Assembly: GCA_002298125.1 (NCBI GenBank)
Contig: DBMJ01000022.1
Span: forward strand, 131,172 to 195,171
Source: Clostridium sp. UBA701
Lineage (GTDB): Bacteria; Bacillota; Clostridia; Clostridiales; Clostridiaceae
Direction of reading: 5' to 3'
DNA: 64,000 bases
In this document: piece after piece, positions 43,520 through 52,645 of the stretch
Layout of the letters: every line of letters starts with the position of its first letter
Numbering within the stretch: position 1 is the stretch's first letter
Position numbers and translations under genes: made by a program
The notes under the pieces: model-generated
Databases searched by the model: none
What the model was told of the DNA's origin: nothing
Seen by the model: the letters and a program-made list of their open reading frames with translations, nothing else

Positions 43520-44116
43520 ATGTTTACCACTGTAATAGATACCCATGATGACCATTGCGTATCTCAGCTCAGAGATGCTCTAAGTAAAATTATCCTTCCT
43601 ATAGCTAAAGATAATAGGCCAATAGTCTTTTTATGTGTTGGTACTGATAGATCTACAGGGGACTGCTTAGGACCATTAGTAGGATCTAAGCTTCAATTCT
43701 TAATTCGAGACAAGGTATATCTATATGGAAATTTGGAGAACCCAGTTCATGCTAAGAATCTTCAAGAATTTATTGATAAGATCCACAATGCCTTTATTAA
43801 TCCCTTTATAATAGCTGTTGATGCTAGTCTTGGTAATATTCAAAATGTAGGAAAGATTTTTATAGAGGATAAGCCCTTAAATCCTGGCTCTGCCATGAAC
43901 AAGGATTTACCAGCCGTAGGTCATATAAGTATAACGGGAATAGTAAATATCTCCGGTGCCTTGGAATTTATGGTACTTCAAAATACTAGGCTGTGCACTG
44001 TTATGCAGCTTGCAGATATTATCTCAAAGGGCATATACCACTGCGTGATAAAAACTCTTGGGGGGAAGAGATCCCGTTCTCAAAAGCTTATGGATAAGCT
44101 TGAACAAATTACTTAA
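43520..44116 (+). CDS. yyaC: YyaC, spore-protease-related protein
   Basis: This 198-residue protein contains IVFLCVGTDRSTGDCLGPLV, then GNLENPVHAKNL, AVDASLGN and GHISITGIVN, the YyaC (DUF1256) pattern. It is related to the germination protease fold and made during sporulation in Bacillus. Its ribosome site AAAGGAGG lies inside a strong hairpin, so translation is probably conditional on where the transcript starts. Confidence 0.9.
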   Translation: MFTTVIDTHDDHCVSQLRDALSKIILPIAKDNRPIVFLCVGTDRSTGDCLGPLVGSKLQFLIRDKVYLYGNLENPVHAKNLQEFIDKIHNAFINPFIIAVDASLGNIQNVGKIFIEDKPLNPGSAMNKDLPAVGHISITGIVNISGALEFMVLQNTRLCTVMQLADIISKGIYHCVIKTLGGKRSRSQKLMDKLEQIT

Positions 44117-44175
44117 GACACTTAAAAACACACTGAACCATCAGACGGACATTTTTGAGATAGGCCTTAACAAAT

Positions 44176-44212
44176 TACTTAACCTACTACTTAAACTACT
44201 ACTTAAACTACG
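44176..44212. repeat. Short tandem repeat (TACTACTTAAAC)
   Basis: About 2.5 copies of a 12-bp unit lie within the 220-bp gap 44117-44337. AACAAATTACTTAA also occurs twice (near 44103 and 44169). No gene, promoter or terminator is evident in the gap. Confidence 0.5.
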
Positions 44213-44337
44213 TTTAATGTACCCAATATTTGTCCACTTTTACATATTAAAGTAATCCAAACCTACATAAAGCATTCTTGAGGGCTATGAGTATATTCTT
44301 ATAGTCCATTATTGTGTCTTTTATAAAAGCATCTTAT

Positions 44338-44589
44338 CTAAAACAAGGAGCTGTATACTCGATTGCACAGTATGTTTTCAATTTCTTCTATACTTTTGCT
44401 ACCAGTGTCAATTATTAATGTTCCTTCTGCCTTTATTCCCTTAAGGTTTATGTTATTTAAACCACCATTTTTCAAATCGCAGACAATAGCATCTATAGGT
44501 TCATTGGTATTATCCTCTAGTATTTTATAGCCTCTTTGCTGTAAATCCTCTTTTAAATTATGAACTTCACTGCATACATATAGATTCAT
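44338..44589 (-). CDS. YkuS-like (UPF0180) protein
   Basis: This 83-residue protein contains SEVHNLKEDLQQRGYKI and DAIVCDLKNGGL, similar to the YkuS/UPF0180 pattern of a small alpha/beta domain. Its function is unknown. The start is ATG at 44589 behind an AGGAGG-like site. It is alone on the minus strand. Confidence 0.7.
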   Translation of the reverse strand: MNLYVCSEVHNLKEDLQQRGYKILEDNTNEPIDAIVCDLKNGGLNNINLKGIKAEGTLIIDTGSKSIEEIENILCNRVYSSLF

Positions 44590-44639
44590 AAAAACACCTC
44601 CTTTTGAGGGTAATATTACCCCTAAGAGTAGTTTTTATG

Positions 44640-44673
44640 CAAAAAAATAAAACTTCTTTTCAGAAGTTTTATT
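44640..44673 (-). terminator. Terminator of the parA-parB-DUF4446 set
   Basis: AAAACTTCTG/AAGAAGTTTT stem followed by ATTTTTTT on the minus strand. It overlaps the last codons of the DUF4446 gene. Confidence 0.75.
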
Positions 44674-45178
44674 TTTTGCTTATAGCTTCTTTTAATACTT
44701 GCTCTTCTTCCTCTGAGAGATCATACCTGGAAATACCCTTATCAATTGGTTTTCCATAGGTAGTGCTTTCATTTCTACCATATATGCTTGTAAGAATTAC
44801 TCCATCATTATGATTGTTAAGCAGGGCTATGGAATAGCTTAAGTCGCTTCCTACATCCTCAAAAGCTCTGTATCTCAATATGGATACCTTTTGTATACAG
44901 CTATCAACCTTATTATTTATATCATTGTATACTTCCTTCATGTAATCTGACTGCTTCTTAACATCATCTATTCTATCTAAATACTGTATAACTAATTCTT
45001 CTATGTTTTTGTTGCTGACTCCTCTCATAAACTTTCTATATCTTTTTTCTAGACTGTTTAAGGATTTCAATACTATAATGAGCATTATCAACAATATAAT
45101 TACTAATAGTGCCAAACCAATGGTTATATAGATGTGAAATGGATTTATGCTTTGTAAAAAACTATTTATGTTTTCCAT
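44669..45178 (-). CDS. DUF4446 family membrane-anchored protein
   Basis: This 169-residue protein has one N-terminal span (IYITIGLALLVIILLIMLII), a coiled-coil-prone region (~40-95), then LRYRAFEDVGSDLSYSIALL and GVILTSIYGR, the DUF4446 pattern. It is usually found directly after parB in clostridia; its role is unknown. The perfect parS site lies in the 29-bp gap to parB. Confidence 0.85.
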   Translation of the reverse strand: MENINSFLQSINPFHIYITIGLALLVIILLIMLIIVLKSLNSLEKRYRKFMRGVSNKNIEELVIQYLDRIDDVKKQSDYMKEVYNDINNKVDSCIQKVSILRYRAFEDVGSDLSYSIALLNNHNDGVILTSIYGRNESTTYGKPIDKGISRYDLSEEEEQVLKEAISKK

Positions 45179-45190
45179 TGTTCCTCCTTT

Positions 45191-45206
45191 TGTTTCACGT
45201 GAAACA
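45191..45206. promoter_or_regulatory. parS site
   Basis: TGTTTCACGTGAAACA is a perfect 16-bp palindrome matching the parS consensus bound by ParB/Spo0J. It lies just after the parB stop. Confidence 0.95.
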
Positions 45207-45207
45207 A

Positions 45208-46050
45208 TTATAGATCTAATAATTCTAGGATTCTCTGTAGATCCTCATCAGAATAGTACTCTATTTCAATTTTACCCTTATGGTTTCTGTAATTCATATT
45301 AACCTTGGTTCCGAAATATTCCTGTAGTTTTTCTCTTATATCCACTACATAGGGATTATCTGCTGTGTCTTTCTTTTTATTTTTCTTCTCTACACTCAAG
45401 GACTTTATCAGTTTTTCTGTTTCTCTAACACTTAATTGCTCGTCAATAATGGTTTGAGCAATTATACATTGCTGCTTGTGATTTTCAAGGGCAAGAAGTG
45501 TTCTTCCGTGGCCTTCAGAAATAACACCATCGATTATATACTGCTGCACTGCCTTATCTAGGTTTAATAATCTCATGGTATTAGTAATAGCTGTTCTTGA
45601 CTTTCCTATTCTTAAAGAAAGCTGTTCCTGGGTAAGATCAAATTCTTCTAATAACCTTTTGTAGGCCAAGGCTTCTTCAATAGGATTAAGGTCCTCTCTT
45701 TGAATGTTTTCAATAAGAGAGAGTTCAAGCACTTCTTTGTTTGAAAGCTCCATTACCACTGCAGGAATTTCCTTTAATCCAGCGGCCTTAGCGGCTCTCC
45801 ACCTTCGTTCTCCAGCTACAATAACGTAGGTTTCCCCTTCTTTTTTGAGTAAGATAGGCTGGATGACACCGTGTTCTTTAATAGATTGTGTAAGAGCGTA
45901 AATTTTATCCTCGTCAAAACGCTTACGAGGCTGCTGAGAATTTGCCTTGATAAGATTTATAGATATTTTATCAATATCTCTATCTTCTATAAGCTCCTCC
46001 TCAGGTATTAATGCTCCAAGGCCCTTACCTAAACCATGCTTCTTATTCAT
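45208..46050 (-). CDS. parB: ParB/Spo0J chromosome partition protein
   Basis: In this 280-residue protein, the N-terminal KKHGLGKGLGALIP segment stimulates ParA. The CTPase/ParB domain has QPRKRFDEDK and VAGERRWRAAKAAG (GERR motif). A helix-turn-helix follows (LTQEQLSLRIGKSRTAI), then a C-terminal dimerisation domain. It loads on parS and organises the origin. It overlaps the parA stop by one base. Confidence 0.96.
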   Translation of the reverse strand: MNKKHGLGKGLGALIPEEELIEDRDIDKISINLIKANSQQPRKRFDEDKIYALTQSIKEHGVIQPILLKKEGETYVIVAGERRWRAAKAAGLKEIPAVVMELSNKEVLELSLIENIQREDLNPIEEALAYKRLLEEFDLTQEQLSLRIGKSRTAITNTMRLLNLDKAVQQYIIDGVISEGHGRTLLALENHKQQCIIAQTIIDEQLSVRETEKLIKSLSVEKKNKKKDTADNPYVVDIREKLQEYFGTKVNMNYRNHKGKIEIEYYSDEDLQRILELLDL

Positions 46051-46823
46051 TACACCATCTCCTTCTGCCTTTGTAAAAATTCATTGGCCAAGCTTTTGTA
46101 GGCCTCTGCTCCTTTACAGTTATCATCATAGAGCACTATTGGTAATCCATAGCTTGGTGCCTCAGCTAATCTAATATTTCTAGGAATTGTAGTATTATAT
46201 ACTTTATCCTTAAAGTACTTTGAAACTTCATTAACTACTTCATTGCTGAGGTTTGTTCTTCCATCATACATACTCATAATTACGCCTTCAATTTCAAGCT
46301 CTCTATTCAAGGATTTTTTCACCAGCTGAATGGTATTTACAAGTTGTCCAACCCCTTCTAATGCATAAAATTCGCATTGAATAGGAATTAAAACGCTATC
46401 ACTTGCAGTAAGAGCATTTATAGTTAAAAGACCTAGTGAAGGTGGACAGTCAATAAATATGTAGTCGTACTGTCCTTTAATATTTGAAAGACAGCTCTTT
46501 AAAATATTCTCTCTTTGCACTTTATTGATTAATTCAACCTCTGCTCCTGCAAGCTCCATTGTGGATGGTGCTAAATATAGATTGGCTACTAGCTCAGAGG
46601 GTATAATAATATCGACAATAGGTACATCAGACGTAATTACATCATAGAGAGAATTTTCAATGGTTTTTTTATCAATTCCTAAACCGCTTGTACTATTTCC
46701 CTGTGGATCAATATCTACTATAAGTACTTTATAACCCTCCATGGCAAGATAGGAACACATATTTATGCTGGTAGTAGTTTTGCCTACTCCACCCTTCTGG
46801 TTAAATATGCAGATTGTTTTCAA
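46050..46823 (-). CDS. parA: ParA/Soj chromosome partition ATPase
   Basis: This 257-residue protein has deviant Walker A FNQKGGVGKTTTSIN, VDIDPQGN (A') and IFIDCPPSLGLLT (Walker B). It is a DNA-binding ATPase that works with ParB to segregate origins and, in Bacillus, regulates DnaA. The second parS site lies 108 bp upstream. Confidence 0.97.
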   Translation of the reverse strand: MKTICIFNQKGGVGKTTTSINMCSYLAMEGYKVLIVDIDPQGNSTSGLGIDKKTIENSLYDVITSDVPIVDIIIPSELVANLYLAPSTMELAGAEVELINKVQRENILKSCLSNIKGQYDYIFIDCPPSLGLLTINALTASDSVLIPIQCEFYALEGVGQLVNTIQLVKKSLNRELEIEGVIMSMYDGRTNLSNEVVNEVSKYFKDKVYNTTIPRNIRLAEAPSYGLPIVLYDDNCKGAEAYKSLANEFLQRQKEMV

Positions 46824-46931
46824 AACATCACCTCATTAATTCCCAAGATACTAATATTATATAATTTCTAAAGAAATAAAGAAAGAGCAATTGATTATAA
46901 AACTACAAAAGAATATTAAATTTCTACAAAA

Positions 46932-46947
46932 TGTTTCACGTGAAACA
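46932..46947. promoter_or_regulatory. parS site
   Basis: This is a second perfect TGTTTCACGTGAAACA, between the noc terminator and the parA start. Two sites 1.7 kb apart flank the parAB genes. Confidence 0.95.
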
Positions 46948-46950
46948 AAA

Positions 46951-46992
46951 AAATATGACCAGATAGCATATATTGCTGCCTAGTCATATCTG
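46951..46992 (-). terminator. Terminator of noc
   Basis: ATATGACTAG and CTGGTCATAT pair with inner GCAGC/GCT, followed by TTTTTTT on the minus strand. It is placed between the noc stop and parS. Confidence 0.75.
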
Positions 46993-47004
46993 TGCCAAGA
47001 TGAT

Positions 47005-47787
47005 TTACTGATTTTTGGGTATGGTAATAGTAATCTGAAGAGAATCTTCCATATCCTTAGAGCTATATACTGCAGGAATACCATACTTATCAAAAACCTG
47101 TTTTACTGTATTAATATAAATCTTAGGACTAAATATTCCCTTGATTCTCCTTTTAGAATCACTAGCTACTTCGGAATTGCAAAGCTTAAGCAGTTCCTTC
47201 TCAATTAACTCTTCAGTCTTTTTAACATTAAGTCCTCTTTTTATTACCTGCTTTAAAACTGATTTCTGCATTACATCTGTAGGAAGCTTAAGCAAGGCAC
47301 GAGCATGTCTTTCTGTTAAACCATGCTGAAGCAACATAGAACGAACTTCAACGTCTAGCTTTAGTAGTCTAATTTTATTGGCAATAGTAGATTGTTTCTT
47401 TCCAATGATATCAGCTAACTGTTCTTGAGTATAATTGTGCTCTTTAATAAGATTGTAATAAGCCTCTGACTCCTCCATGAAGTTTAGGTCTTCTCTTTGG
47501 AGATTTTCTAATAATGCTATAGCAGCGGAATCACTGTCAGTAATATCCACAACAATAACAGGAACCTCAGCCATACCTATGAGTCTAGCTGCTCTTAATC
47601 TTCTTTCTCCTGCCACCAGCTCATATTTATTCTCCCCCATAACTCTTACTGTGAGAGGCTGAATTATACCATGAGTTCTTATTGATTGAGCAAGCTCCTC
47701 AATAGCGTTCTCATCAAAAAATTTTCTTGGCTGATATACGTTTGGAACTATATCTGCAGTGGAAACCATGTTTACTTGCTTTTGCAT
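47005..47787 (-). CDS. noc: Noc, nucleoid occlusion protein (ParB paralogue)
   Basis: This 260-residue ParB-fold protein has VYQPRKFFDENAIEEL, VAGERRLRAARLIG (CTP motif), YTQEQLADIIGKKQ (HTH) and a divergent C-terminal domain. Noc binds its own sites and blocks division over DNA. It is placed next to rsmG as in Bacillus; assignment as Noc rather than a second ParB rests on that position and on the separate parAB pair. Confidence 0.85.
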   Translation of the reverse strand: MQKQVNMVSTADIVPNVYQPRKFFDENAIEELAQSIRTHGIIQPLTVRVMGENKYELVAGERRLRAARLIGMAEVPVIVVDITDSDSAAIALLENLQREDLNFMEESEAYYNLIKEHNYTQEQLADIIGKKQSTIANKIRLLKLDVEVRSMLLQHGLTERHARALLKLPTDVMQKSVLKQVIKRGLNVKKTEELIEKELLKLCNSEVASDSKRRIKGIFSPKIYINTVKQVFDKYGIPAVYSSKDMEDSLQITITIPKNQ

Positions 47788-47841
47788 ATTACCATCCCTC
47801 TTATATTTCCTTATATTAACAAATTCTTCACTATATGTAAA

Positions 47842-47870
47842 ATTCCTCTTTTTTTGAGGAGTTTTTTTGT
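47842..47870. terminator. Terminator between rsmG and noc
   Basis: ATTCCTC/GAGGAGT pair around a T7 loop, with TTTTTTT on the plus side and TTTT on the minus side. It lies just after rsmG on the minus strand, so noc probably has its own promoter. Confidence 0.5.
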
Positions 47871-47885
47871 TGACTAATTATTACA

Positions 47886-48605
47886 CTATTTTATTGGTTT
47901 TTTGCTAGCAGTACCTGCTTTTCTAGGATAAACTGCAGGAGTTGACATAACTTTATCTATTACTACAAGATTATGCCTAAGCTCACTGCCCTCAATTGAA
48001 ACAGGAACTATAGTTTTTAGTTTTCCGCCCATGACCTTTATGGCCTTTTCCCCTTCTTGAAGCTCCTCATCTACACCTGGACCCTTTAAAGCCACTAAGG
48101 AGCCGCTAATTTTTACAAAGGGAAGACAGTATTCGCTAAGCACAGACATATGGGCTACAGCTCTTGAAACTGCAAAGTCATACTTTTCCCTATAATTTGA
48201 GTCTTTACCGTAATCTTCTGCTCTTCCATGTACTGCCACAGTGTTTTTAAGGTCTAAGGCACTTATTACCTCTTGTAAAAAGCCTACCCGTTTATTTAGG
48301 GAATCTAGTAATGTAATCTTTAGCTCAGGATTTACTATACCCATGGGGATGCCTGGAAATCCGGCACCAGTGCCAACATCAATGACTTTTCCACTATGAA
48401 GAAGAGGACTATACTCAAATATTTTTATGGAATCAATAAAATGCTTCCTGATTATTTCATCCTCTTCAGTTATAGCTGTGAGGTTAAATTTGCTGTTCCA
48501 TTCCAAAAGAAGCTTCATATATAGTTTAAATTTCTCATATTTTTCTTCATTAAAAGTAACAGAATAAGCCTCGCAGACCTTATTAATTATATCAAAATAA
48601 TCCAT
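47886..48605 (-). CDS. rsmG: 16S rRNA (guanine527-N7)-methyltransferase RsmG
   Basis: This 239-residue SAM-dependent enzyme has the family motif LLEWNSKFNLTAI, SAM loop VIDVGTGAGFPGIPM and VSRAVAHMSVLSEYCLP. It starts at ATG 48605, after GGTGGTG; an ATG further upstream would overlap mnmG. It methylates 16S rRNA; loss of the orthologue gives low-level streptomycin resistance. Confidence 0.95.
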   Translation of the reverse strand: MDYFDIINKVCEAYSVTFNEEKYEKFKLYMKLLLEWNSKFNLTAITEEDEIIRKHFIDSIKIFEYSPLLHSGKVIDVGTGAGFPGIPMGIVNPELKITLLDSLNKRVGFLQEVISALDLKNTVAVHGRAEDYGKDSNYREKYDFAVSRAVAHMSVLSEYCLPFVKISGSLVALKGPGVDEELQEGEKAIKVMGGKLKTIVPVSIEGSELRHNLVVIDKVMSTPAVYPRKAGTASKKPIK

Positions 48606-48642
48606 TTTTTTCACCACCAAAACTGAATTTTGTAATGCTTTT

Positions 48643-50523
48643 TTAATGCTGCCTTCTCTTGTATTGCTCAAGATAAATTAGAAGAACAGAAATATCCGCA
48701 GGAGATACTCCAGATATCCTTGAGGCCTGACCTATGTTGCTGGGTTTAATTTTGCTTAACTTTTGAATAGCTTCTATTCTTAAACCCTTTATATCACTAA
48801 AATCTATAGCCTCAGGTATAAGCTTGTATTCAAACTTTTTAAACTGTTCCACCTGCTCTAGCTGTTTATCTATATATCCCTCATACTTAGAGATAATGTT
48901 AACCTGAAGCTGAGTCTCTCTGTCAAGCATAGGTCTTTCCTTATCAAGAGGTGCCACAATAAAGTAATCAAGCTCTGGTCTCTTAATTAATTCATATAGT
49001 GAAATAGGCTTTTTTAATTCAACAGAGTTTAAACCTAAAAGAAATTCATTAACAGCAGCCTTATTTGTTATCTGTAGCGCTTTAATTCTATTCGTCTCAC
49101 ATTCCACTGCATTTTTTCTCTCAATAAATCTTCTATATCTCTCCTCCGTCACCAGACCTATCTTATATCCCTTTTCAGTAAGTCTAAAGTCTGCATTGTC
49201 TTGTCTTAGTAATAATCTATACTCTGATCTTGAAGTCATCATTCTATAGGGTTCATTAGTACCCTTAGTCACCAAATCGTCAATAAGCACTCCAATATAG
49301 GCCTCTGAACGATTCAGTACAAAGGGTTCCATATTTTTTACCTTAAGGGCAGCATTTATTCCAGCAATCAAACCCTGACAGCCTGCTTCCTCATAACCTG
49401 AACTTCCATTTAGCTGACCTGCTCCAAACAAGCCCTCTACCTGTTTAAATTCTAGTGTGGGCTTAAGCTGTGTGGGGTCTATGCAATCATACTCTATGGC
49501 ATAGGCAGTCCTAAGCATTTCAACTTCTTCTAGGCCAGGAATGGTACGAAGCATTTTAATTTGTACTTCCTCAGGGAGGGAGCTTGACATACCTTGCACA
49601 TACATCTCTTCAGTGTCCTCACCCTCAGGCTCAATAAATAGCTGATGCTGCATTTTATCTGGAAAACGCATAACCTTATCCTCTATAGAAGGACAATAGC
49701 GGGGACCAATTCCCTCAATCTGTCCATTGTACATGGGGGAACGATGAATGTTGTCTCTTATAACCTTATGGGTACTATCATTGGTATAGGTAAGATAACA
49801 CAACACCTGCTCTCTGTCTATATTACCGCTTAAGAAGGAAAACGGAACTATCTCCTCATCACCTGACTGAGGTGTCATCTTTGAAAGGTCAAGAGAACGC
49901 TTATGTACTCTTGCGGGAGTTCCGGTTTTAAATCTTCTTAAAGAAATACCACAATCAATGAGGGATTGTGAGAGCTCATTAGCTGGAAAAAAGCCATTAG
50001 GTCCGCTGCTGTAGCTCACCTCTCCAATTATTACCCTGCTTCTAAGATAAGTACCAGTGGCCAGGATAATATTAGAGGAACTATATTGTGCTCCATTCTT
50101 TGTATTGATTCCTTTAACTGCACCCTCTTCAAAGATTAACTCAGTTACTTCTATCTGCTTAAGGTGTAAATTCTGTTGAAGCTCCAGTGTGTGCTTCATC
50201 CTATCCTGATATTTTCTCTTATCTGCTTGGGCTCTAAGTGAATGCACTGCAGGACCCTTAGAGGTATTTAACATTCTAGATTGAATAAAGGTATGGTCTA
50301 TATTAAGCCCCATCTCGCCGCCAAGAGCATCTATCTCACGAACTAAATGACCCTTAGCGGTTCCCCCTATGTTAGGATTACAAGGCATAAGTGCAATACT
50401 GTCTAAGTTCATAGTACATAAGAGGGTTTTACAGCCCATTCGTGCAGAGGCTAGTGCGGCCTCACAGCCTGCATGACCTGCACCTATAACAATTACATCA
50501 TAATTATCTGCAAAGTACTTCAT
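48643..50523 (-). CDS. mnmG: MnmG (GidA), tRNA uridine-5-carboxymethylaminomethyl enzyme
   Basis: This 626-residue flavoprotein has FAD-binding VIVIGAGHAGCEAALA at the N-terminus, CNPNIGGTAKGHLVREIDALGG and RMLNTSKGPAVHSLRAQAD. The late part carries EGLFGAGQLNGSSGYEEA. With MnmE it modifies the wobble uridine of several tRNAs. mnmE lies 10 bp upstream. Confidence 0.97.
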   Translation of the reverse strand: MKYFADNYDVIVIGAGHAGCEAALASARMGCKTLLCTMNLDSIALMPCNPNIGGTAKGHLVREIDALGGEMGLNIDHTFIQSRMLNTSKGPAVHSLRAQADKRKYQDRMKHTLELQQNLHLKQIEVTELIFEEGAVKGINTKNGAQYSSSNIILATGTYLRSRVIIGEVSYSSGPNGFFPANELSQSLIDCGISLRRFKTGTPARVHKRSLDLSKMTPQSGDEEIVPFSFLSGNIDREQVLCYLTYTNDSTHKVIRDNIHRSPMYNGQIEGIGPRYCPSIEDKVMRFPDKMQHQLFIEPEGEDTEEMYVQGMSSSLPEEVQIKMLRTIPGLEEVEMLRTAYAIEYDCIDPTQLKPTLEFKQVEGLFGAGQLNGSSGYEEAGCQGLIAGINAALKVKNMEPFVLNRSEAYIGVLIDDLVTKGTNEPYRMMTSRSEYRLLLRQDNADFRLTEKGYKIGLVTEERYRRFIERKNAVECETNRIKALQITNKAAVNEFLLGLNSVELKKPISLYELIKRPELDYFIVAPLDKERPMLDRETQLQVNIISKYEGYIDKQLEQVEQFKKFEYKLIPEAIDFSDIKGLRIEAIQKLSKIKPSNIGQASRISGVSPADISVLLIYLEQYKRRQH

Positions 50524-50533
50524 CCTAAATAAC

Positions 50534-51913
50534 CTACTTTCCTATACAGAATTCAGAGAAGATTTTATCTACTATATCTTCCTCTAAGGTATCCCCAGTA
50601 ATTTCACCTAAGCTCTTCCATGCATTTCTTAAATCTATGGAAGCTAAATCTATAGCCAGTGTGTTTAACAGGGTATTTCTTGCTGCACCGCAGCTCTCAA
50701 AGGCTCTGTATAACGCTTCAAGATGCCTTGTGTTTGTTATCATTATATCACTATTAGTTATTTCTCCGCTAAAGAATAACTCCATTATTGACTCTTCAAT
50801 ATATTCCATTCCCCTAGCTTCCTTAGCTGATATTTTAAAGATAAATCTTGTATTAAGCTTAATTAAATCCTCTTCCTCAAGCCTTTGAGCTAGGTCCTCT
50901 TTGTTTATTAGCACAATATATTTCTTGTCCTTAATATAATCTATGATGCTTCTATCCTCTTCACTTAAGGGTTCGCTTCCGTCTAACATAAGGATAACAA
51001 GATCCGCCTCATCTATTTTAGAACGAGATCTTTCTACCCCAAGCTTTTCTACCAAATCCTCAGTTTCTCGAATTCCAGCAGTATCAACTATTTTTACAGG
51101 AATTCCACCTATATTTATATACTCCTCAATTATATCTCTTGTAGTACCAGGAATGTCTGTAACAATGGCTCTATTCTCCATCAAAAGCGCATTTAATAGA
51201 GAGGACTTTCCTACATTAGGCTTTCCTATGATAACTGTACTTAAACCCTCTCTAATTATTTTTCCGTGGCCAGCACTTTTAATAAGACTATTAATATAAT
51301 TAATTAACTCCTCAATGACAATTAAAACCTGTTTAGAGGTAGCCTCCTCTAAATCATCCTCTGGGAAATCCACTGTAGCTTCTATATGGGCAATAATCTG
51401 AAGAATTTTATTTCTAAGAACGGTAATCTCCTTAGAAAGCCTTCCCTCAGACTGCATAAAAGCAGACTTTAGTCCTAAATCCGTCTTAGCTCGAATGATG
51501 TCTATAACAGCTTCTGCCTGACTTAAATCTATCCTTCCATTTAAAAAGGCTCTTTTAGTAAACTCACCAGGCTCAGCTAGTCGTGCCCCTGACTTTAATA
51601 TCTCCTCTAGCACCTTCTTAGTAGATATAACTCCACCGTGGCAGTTTACTTCTACAGTGTCCTCTGTAGTAAAGCTCTTTGGGGCCTTCATATATGTAAC
51701 TATTACCTCATCAATCTTATCTCCAGTTGCTGTATCAACTATATATCCATATCTAAGGGTATGGCTCTTCATATTATCTAGGCCGAAACTTGCCATCCCT
51801 TGAAACACCTTTCCAACTATATGCAGTGCCCTAGCTCCAGAAACTCTAATAATAGCTATGCCGCTTTCACCTATACTTGTAGCAATAGCAGCTATAGTAT
51901 CGAATTCCTTCAT
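50534..51913 (-). CDS. mnmE: MnmE (TrmE), tRNA modification GTPase
   Basis: In this 459-residue protein, the N-terminal folate-binding domain begins FDTIAAIATSIGESGIAIIR. A helical domain has the G domain inserted with IIGKPNVGKSSLLNALL (~residue 222), DTAGIRET and NKED. The C-terminus is FCIGK with the catalytic Cys. It partners MnmG. Confidence 0.97.
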   Translation of the reverse strand: MKEFDTIAAIATSIGESGIAIIRVSGARALHIVGKVFQGMASFGLDNMKSHTLRYGYIVDTATGDKIDEVIVTYMKAPKSFTTEDTVEVNCHGGVISTKKVLEEILKSGARLAEPGEFTKRAFLNGRIDLSQAEAVIDIIRAKTDLGLKSAFMQSEGRLSKEITVLRNKILQIIAHIEATVDFPEDDLEEATSKQVLIVIEELINYINSLIKSAGHGKIIREGLSTVIIGKPNVGKSSLLNALLMENRAIVTDIPGTTRDIIEEYINIGGIPVKIVDTAGIRETEDLVEKLGVERSRSKIDEADLVILMLDGSEPLSEEDRSIIDYIKDKKYIVLINKEDLAQRLEEEDLIKLNTRFIFKISAKEARGMEYIEESIMELFFSGEITNSDIMITNTRHLEALYRAFESCGAARNTLLNTLAIDLASIDLRNAWKSLGEITGDTLEEDIVDKIFSEFCIGK

Positions 51914-51986
51914 TATATTACCTCCTCATAGTTAAAAAATCGCCTTCGGTGCTTTTACTTATTAATGTTATAAATTCCTATAGAGT

Positions 51987-52010
51987 AAAAAGAAAGCCCT
52001 TAGGCTTTCT
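51987..52010 (-). terminator. Terminator after jag
   Basis: AAGAAAGCC and GGCTTTCTT pair around TAAG and are followed by TTTAC. The stem includes the last codons and stop of jag. Confidence 0.7.
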
Positions 52011-52629
52011 TCTTAAAATCTACAACTACTCTTCTAAAGGGTTCATCGCCCTCACTATAGGTAGTGACATACATATCATCTTGAAGCGCAGAATGTATTA
52101 TTCTTCTTTCATAGGGATTCATGGGTTCAAGTCTTACTAGTCTTCCTGTACGTTTTACCTTGCTAGCCATCTTTCCTGCAAGTCTCTTTAAGGTCTCTTC
52201 TCTCTTTAAACGGTAATTCTCGGTATCAATAATTACACGCTTGTATTCCATCTCATGTCCTTTATTAATAACCAAGCTTACTAAATATTGAAGAGAATCT
52301 AGAGTTTCACCTCTGTAACCAATAAGAAGTCCCATCTCAGGTCCAGTAAGAGAAACCTTAACCACATTTTCCTCTTCCTTCATTCTTATCTCAGCTTTTA
52401 TGTTCATAGCATTTAAAACATCTCTTATAAAAGCCTTTGCTTCATAGATATAATCTCTTTTAACTGTAACTTTTATTCTAGCTGGCTTAGCCCCTAATAG
52501 CTTGAATATTCCCCTGCTTCCTTCTTCAAGAACCTGCACATCGATCTTATCCTCTGTAAGCTTTAACTCATGAAGCGCATTTTTAACAGCATCTTCAACA
52601 GTTTTTCCAGTCATTTCTATGGATCTCAT
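52000..52629 (-). CDS. jag: Jag/KhpB RNA-binding protein
   Basis: This 209-residue protein has the Jag N-terminal domain (IEMTGKTVEDAVKNALHELK, ~1-50), a type II KH domain (~75-140, GPEMGLLIGYRGETLDSLQY) and a C-terminal R3H domain with LEPMNPYERRIIHSALQ. It is associated with cell-envelope regulation via RNA in other Firmicutes. It lies 17 bp after yidC. Confidence 0.95.
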   Translation of the reverse strand: MRSIEMTGKTVEDAVKNALHELKLTEDKIDVQVLEEGSRGIFKLLGAKPARIKVTVKRDYIYEAKAFIRDVLNAMNIKAEIRMKEEENVVKVSLTGPEMGLLIGYRGETLDSLQYLVSLVINKGHEMEYKRVIIDTENYRLKREETLKRLAGKMASKVKRTGRLVRLEPMNPYERRIIHSALQDDMYVTTYSEGDEPFRRVVVDFKKKA

Positions 52630-52645
52630 TCCCTATTCACCCCCA

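Noticed and set aside
44058..44255. Leu/Lys-rich plus-strand frame after yyaC
   Set aside because: It starts inside yyaC, has no ribosome site, and consists of translated short repeats.
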